Source: Clostridium niameyense
GTDB taxonomy: Bacteria > Bacillota > Clostridia > Clostridiales > Clostridiaceae
Direction of reading: 5' to 3'
Length of the DNA: 64,000 bases
Assembly: GCF_001243045.1 (NCBI RefSeq)
Contig: NZ_LN849007.1
Span: 1,764,989 to 1,828,988 of the forward strand
A model generated the notes under the pieces. The model was not told where the DNA came from, searched no databases, and saw only the letters and a list, made by a program, of their open reading frames with translations. Of this stretch, positions 54,885-63,939 are shown in pieces; position 1 is the stretch's first letter; each line of letters starts with the position of its first letter. The position numbers and the translations under genes are program-made.

Positions 54885-55655
54885 TTAAATTTCACTATTT
54901 AAGGATTTCCTAAATCCGTTTAATTTTGTGTATCCACTAACATTGATTCTATTTAATTTATAAAAGTCGCTTTTTATAGATGCATAGCTACTTCTAGTAG
55001 TTACGGCCATTTTATATCCGGATGCTTTAACATCCTCTATAACTTTTTTATTGTATCTACCATAGGGATAGGCTATATATCTAACTTCTTTTCCTAATAA
55101 GTTTTCCAAATAATTTTTTGATTCTTTTAATGTTTTATGTCTTTCCTCTTCTTTAAGCTGATTAAGTTTAGAATGATTTGTAGTATGACTTTGTACATCC
55201 ATATTATTAAAATTAATTTCTTTTAATTCATTAGAATTCATATAATAAGTTCCTTTATCTACTGTATTCGTAATAACAAATACGGTAGCTTTTAATCCAA
55301 ATTGTTTTAATATAGGATACGCATTTACATAATTATCTCTATATCCATCATCAAAAGTTATAACTACTGATTTTTGTGGGAATTTCTTTTCGTCTTTAAT
55401 ATATTGGTAAACTTCATCTAAAGATAATGTTTTATAACCATTATCTTTTAAATACTTCATTTGCTTATAAAAAGAATCTTTATTAACTTTAAAAAGATTT
55501 TCTCCATCCTTACTAATTGAATGATACATTAGTATAGGTATTGATTGTCCATTTTTTACTTTATTTCTATTTAAGATTCTAATAGGTAATTGTGTTGCAA
55601 TTAATAAAATAGCTATTAAACATAGAATTATAGACACCTTAAATTTTCTTTTCAT
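54885..55655 (-). CDS. Polysaccharide deacetylase, membrane-anchored
   Basis: A 256-residue NodB-type deacetylase with an N-terminal signal anchor (VSIILCLIAILLIATQL). The catalytic Asp pair is in VVITFDDGYRDN, metal His ligands in VQSHTTNHSKLN, then RYIAYPYGRYNKKV. It removes acetyl or other acyl groups from peptidoglycan or surface glycans outside the cell. I prefer ATG 55655 (MKRKFKV) although the site (AGTAGGG) is weak; ATG 55682 would add nine residues. Confidence 0.88.
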   Translation of the reverse strand: MKRKFKVSIILCLIAILLIATQLPIRILNRNKVKNGQSIPILMYHSISKDGENLFKVNKDSFYKQMKYLKDNGYKTLSLDEVYQYIKDEKKFPQKSVVITFDDGYRDNYVNAYPILKQFGLKATVFVITNTVDKGTYYMNSNELKEINFNNMDVQSHTTNHSKLNQLKEEERHKTLKESKNYLENLLGKEVRYIAYPYGRYNKKVIEDVKASGYKMAVTTRSSYASIKSDFYKLNRINVSGYTKLNGFRKSLNSEI

Positions 55656-55851
55656 ATAAGCCCTACTTTCTTTAGTAAACATTTTACTTATATTAATTTA
55701 TATGTTTTGATTAACAAATTTATAATCAAAAGTACACTATATTCTATGATAATTTAATAAAAATTTCAACTCAACTTTGTTTTTATATTATTACTTATAA
55801 ATCAAAATTTCATCTATAATGAAAAATTTATTTTAAATAAATATATAAAAA

Positions 55852-55877
55852 TAGCTCTAGATTTTCATCTAGAGCTA
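55852..55877 (-). terminator. Terminator after rubrerythrin-like gene
   Basis: TAGCTCTAGA and TCTAGAGCTA form a 10-bp stem with TTTTCA loop, 14 bases past the stop at 55891. Confidence 0.9.
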
Positions 55878-55890
55878 CTTTCATAAAATT

Positions 55891-56322
55891 TTATTTAAAA
55901 TATCTATCTAATAATCCCTTTAACATTTTTGCATGCCTTGCCTCATCTCTTGATGCTTCATCTATAAAATCATGTACTTCATCTAAATTTTCCTCTTTAG
56001 CCTTCTTTGCTAAATCTTTTTTCATCTTATTTGAACCAATCTCTCCTCTTAACATTTGTTCTAAGTTGGCTTTTGTGGAAGTTGAAATCTTTCCATTAAT
56101 CTCTGCATATCTTGCAGCATGTTGTGCTTCTTCAAAAGCAATTTTTTCTAAAATTTCTCCAATTTCAGCATACCCTTCTCTTTGAGCTACCCTTGCCATA
56201 GCAAGATATAAACCAATCTCTCCTGTCTCTCCTTTGAACTGTGCTTCTAAACTATTTTTAATATCTTCATGACCATTAGTTATACCTAATTGATTTTCAT
56301 TTATTAAACCTAATTCATCCAT
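55891..56322 (-). CDS. Rubrerythrin-type diiron protein without rubredoxin domain
   Basis: A 143-residue four-helix ferritin-like protein. Diiron ligands are in FKGETGEIGLYLAMARVA (Glu), IAFEEAQHAARYAEI (ExxH) and IDEASRDEARHAKMLKGLL (ExxH). The C-terminal rubredoxin domain of classical rubrerythrin is absent. Proteins of this kind reduce peroxide in anaerobes. ATG 56322 follows AGGGAGAGCCTTTC. Confidence 0.9.
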   Translation of the reverse strand: MDELGLINENQLGITNGHEDIKNSLEAQFKGETGEIGLYLAMARVAQREGYAEIGEILEKIAFEEAQHAARYAEINGKISTSTKANLEQMLRGEIGSNKMKKDLAKKAKEENLDEVHDFIDEASRDEARHAKMLKGLLDRYFK

Positions 56323-56393
56323 GAAAGGCTCTCCCTTCTATAAATATATGTTTATATTAGTTAGTCTTTCAAAAAGAACTAAATTTATGCCAT

Positions 56394-58532
56394 TTATACT
56401 ATATCTTTATATTTATACCATACGGATTTTATAGACATATAATCTACTTCTTTAGGTAAAGCTTCTTTTATCGGCTTTAGTTTATTCCCTCCGATGCTCT
56501 TAATAGCATCTAATATTAATTTTTCATAATCCTTTTGAATAAAATCATCTAAATTAATTTCCATACCTTCATCTAAACATTTAAATAAATGTTGTTGTAT
56601 AGTAATAAAACTTAAATTTCTCTCTTTTGAAATTTCCATTACAGTTTTACCTTGTCTATATAAATTATAACTTAATATATGAGTTTTTATTTTTGTATCA
56701 TTTTCTTTTTTATCTTTTAAAATTTTATTTTTTTCTTTTATATCTTCATGCTCTATATTTTTTTCTTTCATATATTCTAAAATTATATTTATAATTTTTT
56801 CTCCATAAACTTCAGCTTTTCTCTCACCTATACCTTTTATCAAACGCAGAGAATCTAAGTCTATAGGCATATACTCACTAAGTTCTTTTAAGGTAGAATC
56901 TGTAAGAACCATAAAAGGAGGTATTCTTTCCTCTTTAGATATTTCTTTTCTTAAATGTTTTAAAATTTCAAATAGTTCATTGTCATGTTTAACCATCTTT
57001 TTAATATTAGATAATTTAATATATATATCTTTTTTACCTTTTAAAACCTCATAAGATTTTTCTTTTAATTTTACTACTGGATATTTGTCATCTGTAGTCC
57101 ACATATAATCATCTGCTACTAATTTATTCATTAAAGATACTATATCTTTTTTTCTAAATTCACTCATTATTCCGTATGTGGAAAGCATTTGTAAATTTGA
57201 ATTTAGTACTTTTTTATTTTTAGATCCCATAAGTACATCTGCTACCATATTTATTCCAAATCTCTCTTTCATTCTGTAAACACAAGAAAATATTTTTTGA
57301 GCTTCTATTGTAATATTTTTTTCTTCTCTTTCATCATTACAATTACTACAATTATCACATTTATCCATTATATTTTTATCCCCAAAATAATTTAATATAT
57401 ATGATCTTAAACATTTTGAGGTGTAGCAATAATCTACCATAATCCTTAACTTATTATACTCATTATTCTTTCTTTCTTGTGATAAATAACTCTCATCTAT
57501 AAAGTATTTTTGTATTTGTATATCCTTAGGTGAAAACAAAAGTATACATTCACTAGGCTCTCCATCTCTTCCAGCACGACCAGCTTCTTGATAATAAGCT
57601 TCCATGTTTTTTGGTATATTATAATGTATAACAAATCTCACATTAGATTTATCTATACCCATACCAAAAGCATTAGTTGCAACTATTATATCAACATTAT
57701 CAAACGCAAAATCTTCTTGAGCTTTTTTTCTATCCCCATCACTTAATCCTGCGTGATAAACTCTTGCTTTATATTGTTTGTAAATAAGCTTATTATATAA
57801 AGATTCAGCTTCTTTTCTTGTAGATGTATATATTATTCCAACCTTACCCTCATTATTATTTAAATAATCAAATATAAATTTTTCTTTATCTTCTCCTTTT
57901 ATAACTTCAAATTTTAAATTTTCTCTATCAAACCCTGTTACAAACACCTTAGGACTTTTTAATATTAATAGACTTAAAATATCTTTTCTTACAGTTTCCG
58001 TAGCTGTTGCAGTAAACGCTGATACTATTGGCCTTTTATTAAGTTTATTAATAAATATACTTATTCTAGTATAACTAGGTCTAAAGTCATGTCCCCATTG
58101 AGATACACAATGAGCTTCATCTACCGCAACTAATGAAATATTTAAATCATTTAAATTGTTTATAAAGTTTTCCGAATCTAGTCTCTCTGGTGCTATATAA
58201 ATTAATTTATATAGTCCCATTTTCGCATTAAAAATTCTCTCTTGTACTTCTATTCCAGTTAATGAACTGTTAATGTATGTAGCATCTACCCCTATTTCTT
58301 TTAATGAATCAACCTGATCTTTCATAAGAGATATAAGTGGAGATATAACTATAGTTATTCCTTCTAAAAGCATAGCAGGTAGTTGATAGCAAATAGATTT
58401 TCCTGCTCCTGTTGGCATAATAGCTACAGTATCATTTTTATGTAGAATACTTTTTATAACACTTTCTTGAGATTTTCTAAATTCATTATATCCAAAATAT
58501 TTTTTTAAAACCTTTTTTGCTTCTTCTAACAT
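56394..58532 (-). CDS. recQ: ATP-dependent DNA helicase RecQ
   Basis: A 712-residue SF2 helicase that unwinds DNA 3'-5' in recombination repair. Motif I is MPTGAGKSICYQLPA, motif II VDEAHCVSQWGHDFRP, motif VI YQEAGRAGRDGEPS. The zinc-binding part has CYTSKCLRSYILNYFG and CDNCSNC. A winged helix follows, then an HRDC domain (about 515-590) and a C-terminal helical HTH extension (about 625-712) common in Firmicute RecQ. ATG 58532 follows AGAAGGTGAGTTTTAAATA. Confidence 0.96.
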   Translation of the reverse strand: MLEEAKKVLKKYFGYNEFRKSQESVIKSILHKNDTVAIMPTGAGKSICYQLPAMLLEGITIVISPLISLMKDQVDSLKEIGVDATYINSSLTGIEVQERIFNAKMGLYKLIYIAPERLDSENFINNLNDLNISLVAVDEAHCVSQWGHDFRPSYTRISIFINKLNKRPIVSAFTATATETVRKDILSLLILKSPKVFVTGFDRENLKFEVIKGEDKEKFIFDYLNNNEGKVGIIYTSTRKEAESLYNKLIYKQYKARVYHAGLSDGDRKKAQEDFAFDNVDIIVATNAFGMGIDKSNVRFVIHYNIPKNMEAYYQEAGRAGRDGEPSECILLFSPKDIQIQKYFIDESYLSQERKNNEYNKLRIMVDYCYTSKCLRSYILNYFGDKNIMDKCDNCSNCNDEREEKNITIEAQKIFSCVYRMKERFGINMVADVLMGSKNKKVLNSNLQMLSTYGIMSEFRKKDIVSLMNKLVADDYMWTTDDKYPVVKLKEKSYEVLKGKKDIYIKLSNIKKMVKHDNELFEILKHLRKEISKEERIPPFMVLTDSTLKELSEYMPIDLDSLRLIKGIGERKAEVYGEKIINIILEYMKEKNIEHEDIKEKNKILKDKKENDTKIKTHILSYNLYRQGKTVMEISKERNLSFITIQQHLFKCLDEGMEINLDDFIQKDYEKLILDAIKSIGGNKLKPIKEALPKEVDYMSIKSVWYKYKDIV

Positions 58533-58742
58533 TATTTAAAACTCACCTTCTTAAATTAATATACTTTAATTTTAACATATAAAACTTTTCAATATATTTT
58601 TATAATTTTATTTAATAATTGTATATTTATTGAAAAATAACCATTTAACTTTATCCTATATGGGTTTATTATTAGCATAATATATTTAAAAAAGGTAAAA
58701 CTAGTATTGTAAAAATAATTCTTAATTAGGAGGGTACTAAAT

Positions 58743-58949
58743 ATGACAGTAGGAAGTAAGGTTCAACAAACAATAGCAAGTGCTGAAGGAGTTTTAGCAA
58801 ATCTTAAATCTTTTGCTCTTGATACCAATGATCAAAATGCAAAACAAATGTTTAATTCATTAGCTCAAACACAAAAAACTATAGTTGATGAATTAAATGG
58901 AAGGTTACAATACATTCAAAACGAAGAACCTCAATATAAAGAACTATAA
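58743..58949 (+). CDS. DUF1657 small protein
   Basis: A 68-residue helical protein (VGSKVQQTIASAEGVLANLKSFALDTNDQNAKQMFNSLAQTQKTIVDEL) that belongs to DUF1657. These occur almost only in spore-formers, often next to SpoVA and YetF (DUF421) genes. Here the YetF gene is the convergent neighbour. ATG 58743 follows TTAGGAGGGTACTAAAT. Function is unknown; a spore-membrane role is inferred from context. Confidence 0.85.
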   Translation: MTVGSKVQQTIASAEGVLANLKSFALDTNDQNAKQMFNSLAQTQKTIVDELNGRLQYIQNEEPQYKEL

Positions 58950-58977
58950 TACTTAATTTTAGCGTTTAAACATAGAA

Positions 58978-59010
58978 AATAATGGGGAGTTTAACTACAT
59001 CCCATTATTT
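58978..59010. terminator. Hairpin between DUF1657 and YetF genes
   Basis: AAATAATGGG and CCCATTATTT pair and are followed by TTTTT on the plus strand. It ends DUF1657 transcription and overlaps the 3' end of the YetF coding region. Confidence 0.8.
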
Positions 59011-59699
59011 TTTTCATAAATATCTATATATATATTTCCTCCATCATCTACTTGAGCTATAAACACATCCTTTATTTCATATATATTTTTATAAGCAAGT
59101 TTATTCATAAGCCACGCTTTAGATATACCTAAACTTTTCATTTTTTTCTCTAAAAGTACACCATCTTCTATAACAGTTTTAGGCAGTCCCTTATAAGGAT
59201 TTTGTATATTTAAATCTGATGGGGTTATAGATTGCTTATCTTGCCTAAATAAAACACTAATCTCTCCATTTGCTTCCAAAATAGCATAGTCAATTTCATC
59301 TATATTAAACGCCCCTTTTTCCCTAAGCTTCATTATAAGATCTTCTATATTAAGTTTATTTTTAGCTAAGTTTTTTCTTATTACTTCTCCACTTTTAATA
59401 ATAACTGTAGGTTCCCCATCTATCATTTTTCTAAATGGTATATTTTTCAAAGCTAAAAATCCTAATAATATAGGCAAGATTGACCAAACTAACAATGAAA
59501 TAATGCCTTCGTCAAGTAAAACACTATTATCAACAGAAACTTCTGCCGCAATGCTTCCTATAGTTATTCCTACAATGTAGTCAAAAAAAGTTAATTGTGA
59601 CATTTGTTTTTTTCCCATTAATCTTGTTACAAATAATAGTATTATAAAGGAGATAATGGATCTTACTAAAATATTTATATAATTATTCATTAAACTCAC
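58995..59699 (-). CDS. YetF/DUF421 membrane protein
   Basis: A 234-residue protein with three N-terminal spans (about 8-85) and a soluble part with the DUF421/YetF marks FFDYIVGITIGSIAAEVSVD, FRKMIDGEPTVIIKSGEV and FNIDEIDYAILEANGEISVL. Such proteins are found in the inner membrane of spores in Bacillus relatives and affect germination in some strains. ATG 59699 follows TGAGGTGAGTTTA. Confidence 0.9.
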   Translation of the reverse strand: MSLMNNYINILVRSIISFIILLFVTRLMGKKQMSQLTFFDYIVGITIGSIAAEVSVDNSVLLDEGIISLLVWSILPILLGFLALKNIPFRKMIDGEPTVIIKSGEVIRKNLAKNKLNIEDLIMKLREKGAFNIDEIDYAILEANGEISVLFRQDKQSITPSDLNIQNPYKGLPKTVIEDGVLLEKKMKSLGISKAWLMNKLAYKNIYEIKDVFIAQVDDGGNIYIDIYEKNNGM

Positions 59700-59917
59700 C
59701 TCATATGGATATAAAACTTTATTTACTATACCTTTTAAATTTATTATTAACCAATATTTTTCAATATATCCATATAATTTATTTAAATTATTTAAGTCAT
59801 TATACTTATAAAATATAGTATTTTATGAAAATAAATAATATTAACAAAAATTTTGTCGCATTTAATTGAAAATATTCGTAATATATGTTATTATTTGCTT
59901 AATAATATGAATATTTG

Positions 59918-59990
59918 CTCTCATATAAATCTGATAATAAGGTTCAGATGTTTCTACCGAATAACCGTAAATTATTTTCGACTATGGGGG
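59918..59990 (+). promoter_or_regulatory. Purine riboswitch aptamer (guanine class)
   Basis: The sequence has the purine aptamer core: P1 CTCTCATA (59918-59925) with TATGGGGG (59983-59990), the ATATAAAT junction, stem P2 with loop TGATAATAAGG, GTTTCTACCG, and stem P3 GAATAACCGTAAATTATTT. The specificity base in the last junction (CGACTATG) is C at 59982, which selects guanine or hypoxanthine rather than adenine. It lies in front of the adenine deaminase gene. Confidence 0.93.
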
Positions 59991-60027
59991 ATTCTCTAAA
60001 TTACAAATATAAATGTAATTGCATAGT

Positions 60028-60061
60028 CTCCTTTTTAGTTTATGAGAGTAAACATAAGGAG
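60028..60061 (+). promoter_or_regulatory. Ribosome-site sequestering hairpin of ade
   Basis: CTCCTT (60028-60033) can pair with AAGGAG (60056-60061), the ribosome site of ade, with GTTTA/TAAAC pairing inside. Upstream CATAGTC (60022-60028) is complementary to GACTATG of the aptamer (59980-59986). This fits a translational OFF switch when purine is bound; the fold was made by eye. Confidence 0.6.
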
Positions 60062-60070
60062 GATTTTTTT

Positions 60071-61861
60071 ATGAAAAAAACATATGAATTATGGGAAGTA
60101 ACTGAGGAATTAGTAGCTGTAGCTACAGGGACAAAACCTGCTGAACTTGTGATTAAAAAAGGTAAATTAGTTAATGTAAATACAGGAGAAATCATAAATG
60201 ATACCGATGTAGCTATAACTCATGGAAGAATAGCCTTAGTAGGAGATGCCTCTCATACTATTGGAAAAAACACAGAAATTATAGATGCTAAAGGTTATTA
60301 CATTACTCCTGGCTTTATGGATGGTCATATTCATGTAGAGAGTAGCATGGTATCTGTAAGAGAATATGCTAAAAGTGTTATTCCTTGCGGAACTACTACA
60401 ATATATATGGATCCTCACGAAATTGCCAATGTTTTAGGTATAAATGGAGTAAATTTAATGATTGAGGACGGAAAAAATGTGCCTCTTAGGGTATATACTG
60501 CTATGCCATCTTGTGTTCCAGCAGCTCCAGGTTTTGAGGATAATGGAGCAACCCTTGGACCAAAAGAAATAAAAGAAGCCATGGCTTTAAATGAGGTAGC
60601 TGGTTTAGGAGAAATGATGAACTTTCCTGGAGTAATCTACGGTGATTCTAACATGCATAAAGAGCTTCAAGCCACTTTAATTTCCAATAAGACTATAACA
60701 GGCCACTATTCAATGCCTGAAACTGGAGCCAATCTTAATGCCTATGTAGCATCTGGAATTAGATGTTGTCATGAATCTGTACGATCAGAAGATGCTCTAG
60801 CTAAAATGCGACTTGGTATGTATGCTCAACTAAGAGAAGGTTCTGCATGGCATGATGTACATGAAACTGTAAAAAGTATAACTGAAAATAATATAGATAC
60901 TAGATTTGCAACTTTAGTTAGTGATGACACCCATCCTGATACTTTAATTACTAAAGGGCATCTAAATCATATTGTAAAAAGAGCTATAGAAGAAGGTGTA
61001 AATCCTATAACTGCCATTCAAATGGTAACTATAAATGTAGCTGATTGCTTTAATATGAATAAAGACTTGGGAAGTATATCTCCTGGAAAATTAGCGGACA
61101 TCCTATTAATTAGTAATTTAACAGAAGTAAGCGTAGAGAAAGTTTTAATAAATGGTGAACTAGTTGCCAATAATGGTAAAATGTTAACACAAATTTCTAA
61201 AGCTTCCTATCCTGACTTTGCTAAAAAATCAGTGCATTTACCTAAAAAACTAGAAGCTAAGGATTTTATTATAAAAGCTCCTAAGAAAAATATGAACAAA
61301 GCTCTTGTTCGTGTAATGGAAATTATAGAAGCTAAGGTTGGCACTTACGCTAAAGAATGTGAAATTCCTATTAAAAATGATATTGCCCAAATAAATTTAG
61401 AAGAGGATATTATAAAAGCTACAGTTATTGAAAGACATAAAGGTACTGGAACTATGGGAAAAGGATTTGTAAAAGGCTTTCATTTAAAAGAAGGGGCTGT
61501 AGCCTCTACTGTAGCCCATGATTCACATAATTTATTAATTGTAGGTACAAATGATGAAGACATGGCTTTAGCTGGAAACACATTAGCTAAAGTTGGTGGA
61601 GGAATGGCAGCTGTACAAAATGGTAAAATATTAGCTTTACTTCCTCTTCCTATCGCTGGTTTAATGTCTGATAAACCTATTGAAGAAGTAGCAGAATTAG
61701 TACATGAATTAGAGAGTGCATGGAAAAAACTTGGTTGTAATTTAGTTTCACCTTTTATGACTATGGCACTACTTGCATTAGCAGTTTTACCAGAATTAAG
61801 ATTAACTAATAGGGGCTTGGTAGATACAGTTAAATTTAAATTTGTAGATTTATTCATATAA
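60071..61861 (+). CDS. ade: Adenine deaminase
   Basis: A 596-residue amidohydrolase converting adenine to hypoxanthine and ammonia. The metal site begins with GFMDGHIHVESSMVS; other family parts are IYMDPHEIANVLG, GLGEMMNFPGVI, LVSDDTHPDTL and the C-terminal VAHDSHNLLIVGTNDEDM. The length is normal for bacterial Ade. ATG 60071 follows AAGGAGGATTTTTTT; a longer frame back to 59915 crosses the riboswitch. The gene is under a guanine-class riboswitch, whose ligand includes its own product hypoxanthine. Confidence 0.96.
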   Translation: MKKTYELWEVTEELVAVATGTKPAELVIKKGKLVNVNTGEIINDTDVAITHGRIALVGDASHTIGKNTEIIDAKGYYITPGFMDGHIHVESSMVSVREYAKSVIPCGTTTIYMDPHEIANVLGINGVNLMIEDGKNVPLRVYTAMPSCVPAAPGFEDNGATLGPKEIKEAMALNEVAGLGEMMNFPGVIYGDSNMHKELQATLISNKTITGHYSMPETGANLNAYVASGIRCCHESVRSEDALAKMRLGMYAQLREGSAWHDVHETVKSITENNIDTRFATLVSDDTHPDTLITKGHLNHIVKRAIEEGVNPITAIQMVTINVADCFNMNKDLGSISPGKLADILLISNLTEVSVEKVLINGELVANNGKMLTQISKASYPDFAKKSVHLPKKLEAKDFIIKAPKKNMNKALVRVMEIIEAKVGTYAKECEIPIKNDIAQINLEEDIIKATVIERHKGTGTMGKGFVKGFHLKEGAVASTVAHDSHNLLIVGTNDEDMALAGNTLAKVGGGMAAVQNGKILALLPLPIAGLMSDKPIEEVAELVHELESAWKKLGCNLVSPFMTMALLALAVLPELRLTNRGLVDTVKFKFVDLFI

Positions 61862-61868
61862 TAGTTTT

Positions 61869-61895
61869 AAAGAGAGAGATATAATCTCTCTCTTT
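61869..61895 (+). terminator. Terminator of ade
   Basis: AAAGAGAGAGAT and ATCTCTCTCTTT form a 12-bp stem, eight bases past the ade stop. Confidence 0.85.
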
Positions 61896-62075
61896 AAGTT
61901 ATGGTATGAATTTATTACTAATTTAAAATACAGGCTTTATTTAAATTAATAATTATAAATTGAAAATAATATGGTATAATTTATTGATATAAATCAACAT
62001 ACAACTTATATAAGTATATTTATGTAATAACTTGTAAATACTCCTAATAGTACTTATCTATAAAGGAGATTTTTT

Positions 62076-62780
62076 ATGGAAAATTATATTAAGGTTAATT
62101 CCAGAGAGGAAAAAGTTAAAAAGCTTTTAAATAAAGGTATTAAACTTTTTAAAAATAATAAAATTGATGAGGCTTTCAAAAATTTTGATTGTGCATTAAA
62201 ACTAGATAAAAATCACGCTAATACATATTTAATAAAAGGGGAAGCCCATTTAGATATGAATGAAATAGAAGATGCAAAAAAGTATATTAAAACCTATTTA
62301 AAATTTATTCCTAACAGTAAAAAAGCCTATCTAGATTTAATAAAAATATACGATATAGAGGGATCTTTTGAAAAATCAATTTACTGTTGCAATAGACTTA
62401 TAGAACTAGATCCTAAAAATGATGACTTTTACTTTAAAAAAGCTAATTTTTTAAACATGTGCTTTAATTTTCATGCTTCCCTAATATACTGCAATATGTG
62501 TCTTAGTATAAATCCTAATCACTATGATGCTCTTTGTCTTAAAGGCGCGCTATTATTTTCTTTAGATAAACCTAAAGAATCTTTAAATATATACTCTAAA
62601 GCAATAAAAATAAACATTAATAACGCTAAAGCTTATGTGGAAAAAGCTCTAGTATATAAAAATATAGGCAACTATAGGGCTGCTTTAAAATTTGCAAAAA
62701 AAGCTTATGAAATAAATCCTAAAGATGAATTTTGTAAATGCCAATATATAATATTAAAAAATTTATGTAGTTTTTATTAA
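62076..62780 (+). CDS. TPR repeat protein (cytosolic)
   Basis: This 234-residue protein is made of about six tetratricopeptide repeats from residue 12 on, such as NKGIKLFKNNKIDEAFKNFDCALKLDKNHANTYLIKGEAHL and ALVYKNIGNYRAALKFAKKAYEINPKD. It has no signal peptide or span, so it is a soluble scaffold, unlike the membrane TPR proteins at 15-17 kb. ATG 62076 follows AAAGGAGATTTTTT. It is rich in cysteine in repeats 3-4 (CCNRLIE, CNMCLS). Partner unknown. Confidence 0.85.
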   Translation: MENYIKVNSREEKVKKLLNKGIKLFKNNKIDEAFKNFDCALKLDKNHANTYLIKGEAHLDMNEIEDAKKYIKTYLKFIPNSKKAYLDLIKIYDIEGSFEKSIYCCNRLIELDPKNDDFYFKKANFLNMCFNFHASLIYCNMCLSINPNHYDALCLKGALLFSLDKPKESLNIYSKAIKININNAKAYVEKALVYKNIGNYRAALKFAKKAYEINPKDEFCKCQYIILKNLCSFY

Positions 62781-62788
62781 ATATTATA

Positions 62789-62836
62789 AAAAGGAGCTGT
62801 CTTACAATGCATAAAATGCAATATGAGAAGCCCCTT
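62789..62836. terminator. Long bulged hairpin between TPR and patatin genes
   Basis: AAAAGGAGCT and AGAAGCCCCTT form the base of a long hairpin with inner TTGCAT/ATGCAA pairing; T runs on the minus strand make it a terminator for the patatin gene, and it may serve the TPR gene as well. Confidence 0.7.
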
Positions 62837-62863
62837 CTATGTTTTATGGCAAAAGCTATTATT

Positions 62864-63778
62864 TTACCTTCTATATTTTCTTATATAGTTTTCAAAGTTC
62901 CATGACTTTAAGAATTTATCTGCCCTTTCATATCCGATATTAAATAAATCTTCTTTCTTACTTAAATCAATATGAAAATCTGTACTTTTAACTCCTAACG
63001 TTGGTATAGATATAGTTCTTACTTTGTCCTTATCATTTAAATATGTCTCATCATAACATTCTATAACCGTGTCTGCTACATCATAAACATAAGAGAGAAA
63101 ATCTGCTTTACCGCATATAATTTTTTCTTTACTTTTCTTAAGTTTAAATCCTAAAGTTGGCCATCTTGGTACACTTTCTACGTCAAATATCCATATAGGA
63201 TAATTACTTGTAAGACCTCCGTCAACTATATAAACATCTTGTCCCATATAATTAAGCTTTACAGGAGTGAATACGAAAGGTATGCTTATACTCATTCTAA
63301 CAGCTTTAGATATTTCAAACTCCATAGGATCTATACCATAGTCTTTTATATCATCAGGTAAAACTAATAATTTTTTATTAGTTACATCTGTAGCAATTAT
63401 TTTTAATCTGGACTGCCCATTTATACTTATATCCTTAAATTTTAATTTATCTTTTTTCTTGTATAAGTATATAAGATATTTTTCTATAGAATCTGTACTT
63501 AAAATCCCTTTTTCTATAAGAAGTTCTAATGGCTTACCAACTAGGGGTATATTCTGCAGTAATGATTTTTCCTCTAACTTCTTATAATCTATATTGTAGA
63601 TTATTTCTTTTAGTTCTCTTCCTGTATATCCCACAGCTAAAAGAGATGCTACTATAGCTCCAGCAGAAGTTCCTGCAAGTCTTTTCCAAATAATATTCTC
63701 CTCTTCTAATCTATAAATAGCACCTATAAAGCCTATAGCTTTTACTCCTCCTCCTTGAAAAACAGCATCTGCCTTCAA
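62864..63778 (-). CDS. Patatin-like phospholipase
   Basis: A 304-residue serine lipase-like protein with the oxyanion loop VFQGGGVKAIGFIGAIY, nucleophile Ser38 in LAGTSAGAIVASL and the partner Asp186 in VYIVDGGLTSNYPIWIFD. Both members of the dyad are present. Patatins hydrolyse acyl chains from membrane lipids; no signal peptide is visible. The start is TTG 63778 after TAGGAGTTATTAA. It is useful for comparison with the degenerate patatin at 1-748. Confidence 0.92.
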   Translation of the reverse strand: MKADAVFQGGGVKAIGFIGAIYRLEEENIIWKRLAGTSAGAIVASLLAVGYTGRELKEIIYNIDYKKLEEKSLLQNIPLVGKPLELLIEKGILSTDSIEKYLIYLYKKKDKLKFKDISINGQSRLKIIATDVTNKKLLVLPDDIKDYGIDPMEFEISKAVRMSISIPFVFTPVKLNYMGQDVYIVDGGLTSNYPIWIFDVESVPRWPTLGFKLKKSKEKIICGKADFLSYVYDVADTVIECYDETYLNDKDKVRTISIPTLGVKSTDFHIDLSKKEDLFNIGYERADKFLKSWNFENYIRKYRR

Positions 63779-63897
63779 ATTAATAACTCCTAATTAATGC
63801 TTTCTTAGTATACATATGAATTTTACAATTTTTATGTTACACAAGTTAAATTTAACTTAGTTAAAAATTATATTCATAAATTAATCTATAAAAATAT

Positions 63898-63939
63898 AAA
63901 GAGGTTATTACAAAATTTTATTTTGTAACAGCCTCTTTT
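63898..63939. terminator. Hairpin near right edge
   Basis: AAAGAGGTTATTACAAAAT and ATTTTGTAACAGCCTCTTT pair with one bulge and have A and T runs outside. It is probably the terminator of a gene outside the window; no coding region is visible from 63779 to 64000. Confidence 0.75.

Noticed and set aside
59915-60070. N-terminal extension of adenine deaminase by 52 residues
   Set aside because: The frame crosses the riboswitch and has no ribosome site, and the extra residues have no family match.
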